DNA from: Thalassotalea_H sp040779345
GTDB taxonomy: Bacteria > Pseudomonadota > Gammaproteobacteria > Enterobacterales > Alteromonadaceae
NCBI GenBank assembly: GCA_040779345.1
Contig: JBFONU010000001.1
Location: 124,001 to 188,000 of the forward strand
Length of the DNA stretch: 64,000 nucleotides
Reading direction: 5' to 3'
The notes below the pieces were generated by a model, which did no database searches, had not been told where the DNA came from, and saw only the letters and a program-made list of their open reading frames with translations. Of the stretch, positions 45,940 to 54,738 are shown piece after piece; position 1 is the stretch's first letter; each line of letters opens with the position of its first letter. The translations under genes were made by a program, and so were the position numbers.

Positions 45940-48900
45940 ATGGATGATACTAACAAAGGTTTAATTGCTTGGTTTGCTCGCAATAGCGTTGCAGCCAACT
46001 TACTCATGATATTTATTATTGTTGGTGGCTTCTTTACCGCGATGACCATTAACAAACAGATGTTCCCACAAGTTAAAATTAACTGGTTGGAATTTACTGC
46101 CCCTTATCCTGGAGCGGCTCCCCAAGAAGTTGAAGAAGGCATTACCATTAAAATTGAAGAGGCGTTGGAAACGATCCAAGGCTTAGAGCGAGTGATCACT
46201 TATTCAAGTCGCAACTTCTCTTCAGGATATTTTCGTGTTGATGAATCTTATGACCCTCAAGTTGTTTTGGATGAAGTTAAATCGGCAATTGATTCCATTC
46301 CAAGTTTTCCTGATGGTATGGAACGTCCAAAAGTTGAGCGCATTAAAATTAAGCAACAAGTATTAGAAATGTCATTGTATGGTGATTTAACAAATACTGA
46401 ACTTAAAGAGTTAGGCCGCAAAATTCATGATGAAATTCAACAATTACCCTCGGTAAATATTTCAGAATTTCACAGTGGATTAGGGTACGAAATATCTGTT
46501 GAAGTGAGTAAAGATAAATTACGCGAGTACGGTTTAAGTTTTAATGACGTTGCTCGTGCTGTGCGTGGTCAATCTAGAAATATGTCAGCGGGTCAAATTA
46601 AAGCGGCAAATGGTTACATTAATTTACGGGTTGAAAACCAAGCTTATCGTGGTCATGAATTTGAACAATTGCCAGTGCTGACTTTAGCGGATGGCTCTAA
46701 GGTGTTACTGGGTGAAATAGCAACCGTTATTGATGGTTTTCAAGAAGGATTACAATACTCAAAATTTAATGGAAAGAACTCTGTTGGTTTTAGTATCAGT
46801 GCGTCAGATAATCAATCAATTACCGACGTGGCTAAAGTAGTAAAAAGTTACGTTGAACGTAAATCTAAAGACTTACCTAAAGGCGTTAAGCTAGAACCAT
46901 GGGTTGATTTTACTTACTACCTTGAAGGTCGCTTAGACATGATGCTAAGTAACATGATGAGTGGCGCGGTATTAGTTTTTCTGATCATGGCGGTATTTTT
47001 ACGGGTTAGATTGGCTTTTTGGGTGATGATGGGATTACCTGTGTGTTTCTTAGGAACGCTGCTATTTATGCCCATGGAATTTGTTAACGTTACTATCAAT
47101 ATTACCAGTTTATTTGCCTTTATCATGGTGCTCGGTATTGTTGTTGATGATGCTATAGTAATGGGCGAAAGTGCCCATGATGAAGTAGAGTCAAAAGGTC
47201 ATAGTACAGAAAGTGTTATCCGCGGAGTAAAACGTGTCGCAATGCCAGCTACTTTTGGTGTATTAACGACTATCGCAGCTTTTGTACCTTTTATATTAGG
47301 TGATGGTCCGTCTTCAGCATTTAATAAATCGATCGGTTTTGTTGTTATCTTATGTTTAATCTTCTCGTTAATAGAGTCTAAACTTATTCTTCCTGCTCAT
47401 TTGGCTCGAATGAAAGTTAAAGTTTTTAATCCTAAAAATCCTTTAGACCGCTTACGTAAAGTAGTTGATGACAGATTAAAGAGTTTTATAGAGAACGTCT
47501 ATCGCCCTGCATTAACTAAGTTTTTGGATTACCGTTATGGCGTTTTAACTTTCTTTATTTCGATTATTCTCTTAAGTGCTGGTTTGGTTAGTGGTGGTTT
47601 TGTTAAATTTGTCGGTCAACCTAAGATCCCACACGATTTTCCAAATATTAATGTTGAAATGAATGTCGACACGGCTGAAAAAACGACATTAGACACTATT
47701 CTACGTATTCAACAAACACTTTACGCAGTCGATGACAAGATAGAAAACGAATACGGTAATAAGATGATTTCAGATATGGCCGTTCGTTTACGTGGTCGAA
47801 CCAATGCTGGCATTACTGTGAAGTTGGTTGATCCAGAATTACGCCCTATGGATACATTTGAACTTGCGGAATTATGGCGTAAAGCTATTCCAAATTTACC
47901 GGGTGTTAAATCATTTTCTATTGATGATAATTTGTTTGGTGGAGGCCGTGAAGATGGTGATGTCGCTTTTAGATTAGAAAGCCAAAGTGATGAACAATTA
48001 TTAGCCGCTTCAAAAGTGTTAAAAGAAAAATTGAACTCGCTTAAAGGTGTTAGTGATGTTAATGATTCTCGTCAAACGAGCGCTAAAGAAGTGCAGTTTA
48101 GCTTAAAGCCGTTAGCACATAGTTTAGGGTTAACCTTAGCCGATATCGCATCACAGGTTGGACACAGCTTTTATGGGCTTGAAGCTCAACGGATTCTTCG
48201 TGATACAGAAGAAGTGAAAGTCATGATCCGCTACCCTCTTGATCAGCGTAGTTCCATTGGTCATGTTGATGATGTAATGATCCAAGCACCGAATGGCGCT
48301 GAGTTACCTTTATCAGAGTTAGCTGAGATAGTTTTAACTGATGGCGTGACTCGTATTCGTCGTGAAAATGGAAATCGCACTATAAACGTTTGGGCGAAAG
48401 TGGATGCCGACCAAGTAGAGCCATTTGAAGTGGCTAAAGATATTAAAGAGAACTTTATTCCAAAACTATTAAGACAGTTTCCACTAGTCAATAGTGAAGT
48501 CTCTGGACGTATTCAAGAAGAAATAGATAGCTTTTGGGAACAATTAAAAGGTTTTGTCATTTCGCTTATGGTTATCTACTCGTTATTGGCGATACCATTA
48601 AAATCATATTCTCAACCATTAATCATTATGACGGTAATACCATTTGGAATTATTGGTGCAACCTTTGGGCATTTACTGTTAGGTATGGATCTTAATGCAC
48701 TGTCATTATTTGGTATTATTGCCGCTGCGGGGGTGGTTATTAATGACTCCTTAGTGATGGTTGATTATGTGAATAATTCAAGAAAATCTGGTATTCCATT
48801 AAAGCAAGCCGTGGTGTTTGCAGGAACAAAAAGGTTTAGAGCCATTTTATTAACGTCTCTTACGACCTTTATTGGCTTAGTACCTATCATCTTTTTTGAA

Positions 48901-49095
48901 ACAAGTATGCAAGCACAAATTGTGATACCTATGGCTGTTTCTTTAGCGTTTGGGGTGTTATTTGCAACGATTGTGACGTTAATTTTGATCCCTGCCATGT
49001 ATTTAATGATAGAGGATGCTAAACGCGGTATTAAACGTTTATTTGGTGCAAAAAATAAGGCAGTTGAACACAGTATTGAAGAAGCGACTTCTTAA
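45940..49095 (+). CDS. RND efflux pump inner-membrane transporter (AcrB/HAE1-like)
   Basis: A 1051-residue proton-driven transporter with 12 membrane helices. Key segments are the N-terminal NSVAANLLMIFIIVGG, the LGIVVDDAIVMGE proton-relay helix (Asp pair, near residue 402) and the repeated half with GVVINDSLVMVDYVN. It lacks the second Asp pair in the C-terminal half, as expected. Adaptor and pump form a two-gene operon 3 bp apart; AAGGA before the ATG at 45940 decides the start over the GTG at 45937. Confidence 0.95.
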   Translation: MDDTNKGLIAWFARNSVAANLLMIFIIVGGFFTAMTINKQMFPQVKINWLEFTAPYPGAAPQEVEEGITIKIEEALETIQGLERVITYSSRNFSSGYFRVDESYDPQVVLDEVKSAIDSIPSFPDGMERPKVERIKIKQQVLEMSLYGDLTNTELKELGRKIHDEIQQLPSVNISEFHSGLGYEISVEVSKDKLREYGLSFNDVARAVRGQSRNMSAGQIKAANGYINLRVENQAYRGHEFEQLPVLTLADGSKVLLGEIATVIDGFQEGLQYSKFNGKNSVGFSISASDNQSITDVAKVVKSYVERKSKDLPKGVKLEPWVDFTYYLEGRLDMMLSNMMSGAVLVFLIMAVFLRVRLAFWVMMGLPVCFLGTLLFMPMEFVNVTINITSLFAFIMVLGIVVDDAIVMGESAHDEVESKGHSTESVIRGVKRVAMPATFGVLTTIAAFVPFILGDGPSSAFNKSIGFVVILCLIFSLIESKLILPAHLARMKVKVFNPKNPLDRLRKVVDDRLKSFIENVYRPALTKFLDYRYGVLTFFISIILLSAGLVSGGFVKFVGQPKIPHDFPNINVEMNVDTAEKTTLDTILRIQQTLYAVDDKIENEYGNKMISDMAVRLRGRTNAGITVKLVDPELRPMDTFELAELWRKAIPNLPGVKSFSIDDNLFGGGREDGDVAFRLESQSDEQLLAASKVLKEKLNSLKGVSDVNDSRQTSAKEVQFSLKPLAHSLGLTLADIASQVGHSFYGLEAQRILRDTEEVKVMIRYPLDQRSSIGHVDDVMIQAPNGAELPLSELAEIVLTDGVTRIRRENGNRTINVWAKVDADQVEPFEVAKDIKENFIPKLLRQFPLVNSEVSGRIQEEIDSFWEQLKGFVISLMVIYSLLAIPLKSYSQPLIIMTVIPFGIIGATFGHLLLGMDLNALSLFGIIAAAGVVINDSLVMVDYVNNSRKSGIPLKQAVVFAGTKRFRAILLTSLTTFIGLVPIIFFETSMQAQIVIPMAVSLAFGVLFATIVTLILIPAMYLMIEDAKRGIKRLFGAKNKAVEHSIEEATS

Positions 49096-49131
49096 TCGAT
49101 AACGAACCGTCCTAGGTTTGTTAATCTTTAT

Positions 49132-49163
49132 AAAACCAGTTATTGAAAAATAACTGGTTTTTT
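49132..49163 (+). terminator. Terminator after the RND operon
   Basis: AAAACCAGTTATT (49132-49144) pairs with AATAACTGGTTTT (49149-49161) around a short GAAA-type loop, then Ts. The stem is perfect. Confidence 0.9.
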
Positions 49164-49427
49164 TATGCTTAGTTCTTGAATTAATAAATTTATATGCTTG
49201 CTTAACATTCCTTTCTTTTTCATCAAAACCCCCTTGCCAGCAGAGAAATAAACTGTCAAAGTGAATATAACTTCTCTCGCTAGATTTGCTCAAGGAGGTT
49301 ATTGCTACAAAAATGATTGTTGATCATTTTGTCAGCTAGCATGTTATGCTTTTGGTGCATAGCCACAAGTATAGAAAGTGACACATTGATTAACCCATTG
49401 TTTATCAATAATTATGGAACTTTTTAT
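49164..49427. other. Non-coding gap between the RND operon and phoH
   Basis: This 264-bp stretch, with the terminator before it, separates the RND pump from the PhoH-type gene. A frame open from 49317 to the PhoH start gives a residue string unlike the family. No convincing promoter pair, small gene or RNA was recognised. Confidence 0.5.
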
Positions 49428-50807
49428 ATGACTGAAGAAAAAATCACCTATATCTTAGATACCAATATTTTACTGCACGAACCGTTTGCCTTTCTCTCAT
49501 TTCAAGAGCACGACGTTGTTGTGCCAATGACGGTATTAGAAGAGCTTGATTCAATAAAAGATCGCCGTAAAGACGTCAGCCGAGATGCCCGAGTGGCGAT
49601 TAGAGCGTTAGAAGACGCATTAGCGGATGCAACTCCAGAAGAAGTCCTTGCAGGGGTGTCTTTGCCTAATAGCCATGATGGAAATGCTACTGGTCGCCTC
49701 TCAATTTTTAATGATTATACGCTTGAGCAAACCGCGGGAAAGCTCTCTTTTAATGAAAATGATAATCGCATTATCAATACCGCAATTCATATTCAAAACC
49801 TTCATCAAGATCGTAAAGTGGTTTTAGTCACTAAAGATATTAATATGCGCTTGAAAGCGAAAGGTGCAGGATTAAAATTCGTTGAAGACTATCGAACTGA
49901 TCAATTGATTGATGATATTCAGTTTCTTACTAAAGGCTATCATAAGTTTTCCGGCGATTTTTGGGATCATATTAAAGATTGCGAAAGTGAAACGGAGGGG
50001 CGTAATACTACCCATTATATTAACAAAGATAACCTTCCTAGTGTTTATATGAATGAATACTTACTGGATGAAGGAGAACATTTTGCCGGAAAAGTCACCG
50101 GTTGGGACGATGAAAAATTAGCGATAACCGATTTAAGCCAAGAGCGCTTAATGTCGAAACAAGCGTGGGGGATTCATCCGAAAAATATTTATCAAGGAAT
50201 GGCAATGGACGCTTTGCTCGATCCTAGCATAGACCTTGTGATCCTTACTGGCCCCGCTGGTTGTGGTAAAACATTGCTTGCCTTAGCTACTGCTCTTGAA
50301 CAAGTTGTAGAAAGAGGGTTATACGATAAAATTATTGTCACACGCAGTACACCTGAAATCGCTGAGTCTATCGGTTTTTTACCGGGCACCGAAGAAGAAA
50401 AAATGGCTCCATGGTTGGCGGCGATTACTGATTCATTGGAAGTGCTGCACAAACAAGATGAAAATATGGATGGTAGTTTAAATTACATTATGGATAAGGC
50501 GAACATTCAGTTTAAATCAGTAAACTTTATGCGAGGTAGAAGTATACAAAATGCCTTAGTGTTATTAGATGAATGCCAAAACTTAACCGCTTCCCAATTA
50601 AAAACTATAATCACACGCTGTGGGGAAGGAACAAAACTTGTTTGTTCAGGGAATTTAGCGCAAATCGACAGTAATTATCTAACGGCACTAACATCAGGGT
50701 TAACCTACATTGTTGAGCGTTTTAAAGACTTTCCTGGCAGTACCACGGTTAATTTAAATGGTGTCGTAAGGAGTCGTTTAGCCTCATTCGCGGAAGAAAA
50801 TTTATAA
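49428..50807 (+). CDS. PIN-PhoH fusion ATPase (PhoH2-like)
   Basis: A protein of 459 residues. The N-terminal PIN ribonuclease domain (about 5-140; ITYILDTNILLHEP with the first acidic residue, LEELDSIK, and FNENDNRIINTA) is joined to a PhoH helicase-like ATPase (about 220-455; Walker A GPAGCGKTLLAL, Walker B VLLDECQNL). PhoH2 proteins unwind and cleave RNA in vitro. Here the gene stands alone and is not part of a toxin-antitoxin pair that I can see. The start is set at MTEEKITY because upstream residues lack similarity to the PIN fold. Confidence 0.93.
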   Translation: MTEEKITYILDTNILLHEPFAFLSFQEHDVVVPMTVLEELDSIKDRRKDVSRDARVAIRALEDALADATPEEVLAGVSLPNSHDGNATGRLSIFNDYTLEQTAGKLSFNENDNRIINTAIHIQNLHQDRKVVLVTKDINMRLKAKGAGLKFVEDYRTDQLIDDIQFLTKGYHKFSGDFWDHIKDCESETEGRNTTHYINKDNLPSVYMNEYLLDEGEHFAGKVTGWDDEKLAITDLSQERLMSKQAWGIHPKNIYQGMAMDALLDPSIDLVILTGPAGCGKTLLALATALEQVVERGLYDKIIVTRSTPEIAESIGFLPGTEEEKMAPWLAAITDSLEVLHKQDENMDGSLNYIMDKANIQFKSVNFMRGRSIQNALVLLDECQNLTASQLKTIITRCGEGTKLVCSGNLAQIDSNYLTALTSGLTYIVERFKDFPGSTTVNLNGVVRSRLASFAEENL

Positions 50808-50836
50808 GTAAATTTCTCAGTAAATTTGAGTAATCG

Positions 50837-50866
50837 ATTCAGGAAGCTAAACGCTTCCTGAATTTT
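50837..50866 (+). terminator. Terminator after phoH
   Basis: ATTCAGGAAGC (50837-50847) pairs with GCTTCCTGAAT (50853-50863) around TAAAC, then TTTTCTT. It ends 4 bp before the earliest ATG of the next gene, which argues for a later start of that gene. Confidence 0.88.
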
Positions 50867-50902
50867 CTTATGCATTTATACAAGGAAAAGTTGAAAGAGT
50901 TA

Positions 50903-51850
50903 ATGGCTATTTTAATGACAAAATTTAAATCTCATTCCATACGACTTGCATTGATTAATAATAGGGGGAAAGGCGGTCAGTTTTATTTTGTTAGCTTTTT
51001 CTTAATACTATTCTTAGCAGAAATACCTTCAGTTTATGGGGAGGTTTTAAGTTGCCTTGATCATTCTGGAAATACGATTTATACGGATAACCGCTCCCAT
51101 TGCGCAACGAATGAAAGCCCTTCTACTAAAAACATTCAACAAAAAAATACACTAACTAAAGCTTCAGATAAATGTGGAAAAGTCGTTAAGAATAAGCATA
51201 AAGTCGATTATTGCACACCACGCAGAGAATACTATAAAACCGAGAGTCATTGGACTATCTTTTTAGAGCGAACATTGGTTGATACCGATAAAGAGTATGC
51301 GGATAAGGCGCTCAATAAACTTGAAAAAAACCTTAATGAAATTGTGGCAAAACTTCCGCCAAATGCCGCACGACAATTAAAAAAGCTAACTATTTACTTA
51401 ATGAAAGGTGAAAAGTCCGGTGTTGACGAGGGCGGCATGTCTTACATTCGTCCGGGAGAGCCAAGTAACTACCATTATTTAGATCCCCGTTGGCAACATG
51501 CCATTGTTGTGTACAGTGCTAAAACCTTGATGTACTTAGATGAAATGTGGACAAAAAAAGCATTGATGCATGAACTAGCTCATGCATGGCACATCTCTAA
51601 TTGGCCGCAACGTTATCCGCCTATTTATAACGCCTATTTAAACGCAAAGAATAAAGGCTTGTATCGTAATATAGACGATTATAAGGGCAGAAAAATAGCA
51701 ACTGCCTATGCTCTAAAGAACCAAATGGAATATTTTGCCGATTTATCCGCAATGTATTTTGTGGGAGGGAATTATTTCCCATTTGATGCAAAGACGCTGA
51801 ATAAGTATGACGCAACTGGCACTAAAATGGTTAGCTCGCTGTGGTTTTAA
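50903..51850 (+). CDS. Probable secreted zinc metallopeptidase with DUF4124-like N-terminus
   Basis: About 315 residues. A hydrophobic segment (about 30-46 from this start) may be a signal peptide. A DUF4124-like stretch follows (CLDHSGNTIYTDNRSHC, with two Cys), then a Lys-rich linker and a domain with HELAHAWH (His223, Glu224, His227), a zinc-peptidase HExxH site. A downstream EYFADLSAMYF stretch carries a candidate third ligand (Glu or Asp), as in gluzincin-like and anthrax-LF-like families. The ATG at 50870 is also in frame but touches the terminator. I cannot name the family. Substrate unknown. Confidence 0.6.
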   Translation: MAILMTKFKSHSIRLALINNRGKGGQFYFVSFFLILFLAEIPSVYGEVLSCLDHSGNTIYTDNRSHCATNESPSTKNIQQKNTLTKASDKCGKVVKNKHKVDYCTPRREYYKTESHWTIFLERTLVDTDKEYADKALNKLEKNLNEIVAKLPPNAARQLKKLTIYLMKGEKSGVDEGGMSYIRPGEPSNYHYLDPRWQHAIVVYSAKTLMYLDEMWTKKALMHELAHAWHISNWPQRYPPIYNAYLNAKNKGLYRNIDDYKGRKIATAYALKNQMEYFADLSAMYFVGGNYFPFDAKTLNKYDATGTKMVSSLWF

Positions 51851-52240
51851 ATGAGTCCGCTTGTTAATAATATTTAAGGGATGATGATCCTGCGATGATA
51901 TTAATTGGCGCAACCGGCTAAGCCTGATACTTGTTTTACTGAAAAAATTTTCATTTGTATCGCAGCCGATATATTCGATTTTATCGCATTTCTTGTTTGT
52001 GGTAGGTGTTGATTTTTTGACGTTATTCACTTCTTGTGAAGCATGATTAATATTGTCCTTTCTCAGATAAGATTACACCTAAGCAGTTTACCGCGCGAAC
52101 AGCCTTTCTTGTGTTTTTTTTTACTCACTGCATGATTAAAAAAATCGATTAATAAAGCGAAAATATTTCGCTTTTCAATGCTTAAATTTAAGAACATTAT
52201 CTTGGTGAAATCCAATTTTGATGTTTTAAAGAGTAAGCAG
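51851..52240. other. Non-coding gap of 390 bp
   Basis: No convincing gene. The clearest element is a dyad AAAGCGAAA-TAT-TTCGCTTTT at about 52154-52174, followed by TTC, which may be a weak terminator or an RNA hairpin. The rest is AT-rich with no repeat family seen. Confidence 0.5.
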
Positions 52241-52453
52241 ATGAATATTGACACTTATGACGATGTAGATATTGATTTAAATTTTGAGACGGGTATTGCC
52301 GGCTTTGAAATTGCCTATGGTTCTATCAACAAAAAAGCAATGAGAAGAACGGTTAAATACAAACAACAACTTAAAGATAAACTGGATTCTTTAAGTGAAA
52401 AGCGGATGCTTGATAAACAGCTTAATTCATTAAGTGATTATTGGGATATGTAA
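52241..52453 (+). CDS. Small charged protein, possibly PA3496-like
   Basis: A 70-residue cytoplasmic protein. Its acidic start (DTYDDVDIDLNFE) is followed by a basic, helical second half (RRTVKYKQQLKDKLDSLSEKRMLDKQL). The acid-then-basic plan and the KLD..EKRxLxKQL pattern recall small PA3496-type proteins, but the match is weak. The frame is open back to 52178; ATG at 52241 gives the tidy domain. Function unknown. It precedes another small gene by 27 bp. Confidence 0.5.
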   Translation: MNIDTYDDVDIDLNFETGIAGFEIAYGSINKKAMRRTVKYKQQLKDKLDSLSEKRMLDKQLNSLSDYWDM

Positions 52454-52480
52454 CAGGTTTATATTTTATCGAGAATAAAT

Positions 52481-52732
52481 ATGAAAAAAATCATTCTGGT
52501 GTTAATTATGCTACCACTGCTCTTTAATGTTGCTAACAGTGAAGAGAAACAACCCGAGTTAGAAGAAGCACCTAAAGCGCTTTTGTTAAGCTTGTTAGAA
52601 AATTGTAAGCAAGATGCGATTGAAGATGAAGTGATGAAAAAAGATTTGAATAAATACTTACTCACTTGCATTAATGATGAACTAGAAGCTATCAATTACA
52701 AGCTTATTAAAGTGTTACCAAAAGATGTTTAG
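52481..52732 (+). CDS. Small exported hypothetical protein
   Basis: An 83-residue protein with a signal peptide (KKIILVLIMLPLLFNVANS, cleavage near 20) and a short helical, acidic mature part with two Cys (about 42 and 64) that could form a disulfide in the periplasm. I recognise no family. It follows the preceding small gene by 27 bp and converges on the LysR gene. Confidence 0.55.
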   Translation: MKKIILVLIMLPLLFNVANSEEKQPELEEAPKALLLSLLENCKQDAIEDEVMKKDLNKYLLTCINDELEAINYKLIKVLPKDV

Positions 52733-52753
52733 GTAACAAGCATAACAAGTTTT

Positions 52754-52807
52754 AAGTCACTCAAATTTTTTAGTTCATTAATTAAAGTGAACTGACTTAT
52801 TTGAGTG
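52754..52807. terminator. Nested inverted repeats between convergent genes, probable terminator
   Basis: Outer arms CACTCAAA (52758-52765) and TTTGAGTG (52800-52807) enclose inner arms AGTTCATT (52772-52779) and AGTGAACT (52786-52793). AAGTCA/TGACTT offers a competing pairing. The gap separates convergent genes, so a two-way terminator is likely. Confidence 0.5.
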
Positions 52808-52818
52808 TACTTATTTAA

Positions 52819-53667
52819 TTAAATAGTGACATAAGGAAATAAGTTAAGCGTTTGCTCAATAATATCTACTTTTTGACTCTTCGCTAAATAAGCCGCATAA
52901 ATTTCCCGAGAATATACCGGCGCCTCTTCAACAATATAGAGTTTGTTACTTTCGGTGTATTCGAAAATCATTTGTCTGGGCAAGTAGGCACTGCCACCCG
53001 CATCGAGCAGAAAGTTTAAAGCTATTCGCGGTTGGCTCATGTAATGTTTGGCGGGAGGAGCGTCTTGAAATTCTCGTAAATGTTGGGCGTTAATCGCTTC
53101 TCCATAATCCACCATAATATAATTATCTAATGAAAATATCTCTGATAAATCATGTGGCTCAGTGGTTACTAAATGCAAAGGCACTGTTGCTACCTTTTCT
53201 GTAATTAAGTCTTCAACAAAGGGGGGCTCAAATAAAAAAGCCACATCAATAACACGACTCAGTACGCTTTTTCTTAATTCTAGGGGGGAGTAGGTACTGG
53301 TGAGCAAGCTAACATCTTCAATATTACGATGGATTTTCTTTAACCAATCTTGTAACACAATATCCCAAATTGACATCATTGAGCCAATGACCAACTGATG
53401 GGTATCACTATCAGCAATGCCTACATCTTGCTTCGTTTTTTGCCACATAAACAGCAGCTCATTCGCATGTTTTATTAATCGGTTACCTTGAGGTGTTAAT
53501 TTCAGATGCTTTTGACTTCTATCAAATAATAATACGCCTAAATCTTCTTCTAAAAGCTTAATCCTTGCACTGACGGCCGATTGCGTAATAAACAAGTTTT
53601 CAGAAGCGATGCGAAAATGTAATGTTCTACTGACTTCAAGAAATGTTTTTAATAGTTCGATTTTCAT
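52819..53667 (-). CDS. LysR-family regulator, HdfR-like
   Basis: A 282-residue LysR-type regulator. Its N-terminal winged helix (ELLKTFLEVSRTLHFRIASENLFITQSAVSARI, cited in two parts: ELLKTFLEVSRT and LFITQSAVSARI) closely resembles HdfR of E. coli, a repressor of flagellar genes. A substrate-binding domain follows. It is transcribed away from rimK across 150 bp that hold a perfect dyad (53688-53706), the usual layout for a LysR protein controlling its neighbour. The ligand is unknown. Confidence 0.87.
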   Translation of the reverse strand: MKIELLKTFLEVSRTLHFRIASENLFITQSAVSARIKLLEEDLGVLLFDRSQKHLKLTPQGNRLIKHANELLFMWQKTKQDVGIADSDTHQLVIGSMMSIWDIVLQDWLKKIHRNIEDVSLLTSTYSPLELRKSVLSRVIDVAFLFEPPFVEDLITEKVATVPLHLVTTEPHDLSEIFSLDNYIMVDYGEAINAQHLREFQDAPPAKHYMSQPRIALNFLLDAGGSAYLPRQMIFEYTESNKLYIVEEAPVYSREIYAAYLAKSQKVDIIEQTLNLFPYVTI

Positions 53668-53687
53668 ATAAACCTTATATTACAGAG

Positions 53688-53706
53688 TAATCAAATATTT
53701 TGATTA
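53688..53706. promoter_or_regulatory. Perfect 19-bp dyad, candidate LysR operator
   Basis: TAATCAAA-TAT-TTTGATTA is a perfect inverted repeat with arms of 8 bp. It contains the T-N11-A core that LysR-type regulators bind and lies 20 bp from the LysR start codon and about 110 bp before rimK. Confidence 0.65.
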
Positions 53707-53817
53707 AACCCAATAAAATTAAGCGTTTTATTATTCAATGAGTTGACTATACACTGCTATATTAATTATTACCTTATATTTTATTTACTTAATACCCTAT
53801 TAATCAAAGGCATTATT

Positions 53818-54723
53818 ATGAAAGTTGCTATTTTATCTCGAAACAAAAACCTTTATTCAACTCGTCGTTTAAAAGAAGCGGGGGAAGCGTTGGGGCATGA
53901 AGTTGATATTATAGACACGTTGCACTGCTATATGGATATTACTAGTAGTCGTTCAACTGTGCGTTATAAAGGTGAAGAACTCCCAATGTACGATGCGATT
54001 ATTCCACGTATAGGCGCATCAGTGACTTTTTACGGTACAGCCGTCGCGAGACAATTTGAGATGATGGGAACCTTTAATATCAATGAGTCTGTCGCCATTA
54101 GCCGATCACGTGACAAATTGCGTTCATTGCAACTATTGTCTCGTAAAGGCATTGGCTTGCCGAGAACCGGCTTTGCCAGCAAACCTGATAACATTAAAGA
54201 TCTCATTAAAAATGTTGGTGGCGCTCCCGTTGTGATCAAGTTATTAGAAGGGACGCAGGGGATTGGTGTGGTTTTAGCTGATACGGCTAAATCAGCAGAA
54301 GCGATCATCGAAGCGTTTATGGGATTAAAAGCGAATATTCTCGTTCAAGAATTCGTAAAAGAAGCGGGTGGTGCTGATATTCGCTGTTTAGTGATCGGTG
54401 GTAAAGTTGTTGCAGCAATGAAACGGCAAGGGGCGGAAGGTGAATTTCGTTCGAACTTACATCGAGGTGGTAGTGCTGAAGTGGTTAAATTATCCAAAGC
54501 AGAACGTGATACAGCCGTTAATGCCGCTAAAGTGATGGGGCTAAACCTATGTGGTGTTGATTTATTACGTTCACAAAATGGCCCTATGGTGATGGAAGTA
54601 AATTCATCCCCAGGGTTGGAAGGTATTGAAACAGCAACGGGTAAAAATGTAGCGGGCATGGTATTTGAGTTTTTAGAAAAAAACGCCAAACCGAATAACA
54701 CTAAAACCCGCGGTAAAGGTTAA
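53818..54723 (+). CDS. rimK: RimK-type ATP-grasp glutamate ligase
   Basis: About 301 residues of ATP-grasp ligase. The KVAILSRNKNLYSTRRL start, IPRIGASVTFYG, EGTQGIGVVLA, FRSNLHRGG and VMEVNSSPGLEGIE blocks align along the whole length with E. coli RimK, which adds glutamates to the C-terminus of ribosomal protein S6. AAAGG at 53806 fixes the start. It opens a four-gene operon with an M14 deacylase, rimB and an mscS-like gene. S6 in this window ends in Glu-Glu and is a possible substrate. Confidence 0.93.
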   Translation: MKVAILSRNKNLYSTRRLKEAGEALGHEVDIIDTLHCYMDITSSRSTVRYKGEELPMYDAIIPRIGASVTFYGTAVARQFEMMGTFNINESVAISRSRDKLRSLQLLSRKGIGLPRTGFASKPDNIKDLIKNVGGAPVVIKLLEGTQGIGVVLADTAKSAEAIIEAFMGLKANILVQEFVKEAGGADIRCLVIGGKVVAAMKRQGAEGEFRSNLHRGGSAEVVKLSKAERDTAVNAAKVMGLNLCGVDLLRSQNGPMVMEVNSSPGLEGIETATGKNVAGMVFEFLEKNAKPNNTKTRGKG

Positions 54724-54738
54724 TAGAGAGATCATTTG

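Noticed and set aside
49317..49427. N-terminal extension of the PhoH protein
   Set aside because: Starts at TTG, residues do not resemble the PIN domain, and the ATG at 49428 begins the family sequence.
51743..52030. Minus-strand frame of 95 codons overlapping the metallopeptidase end
   Set aside because: No ribosome site, no family likeness and half of it is antisense to a better gene.
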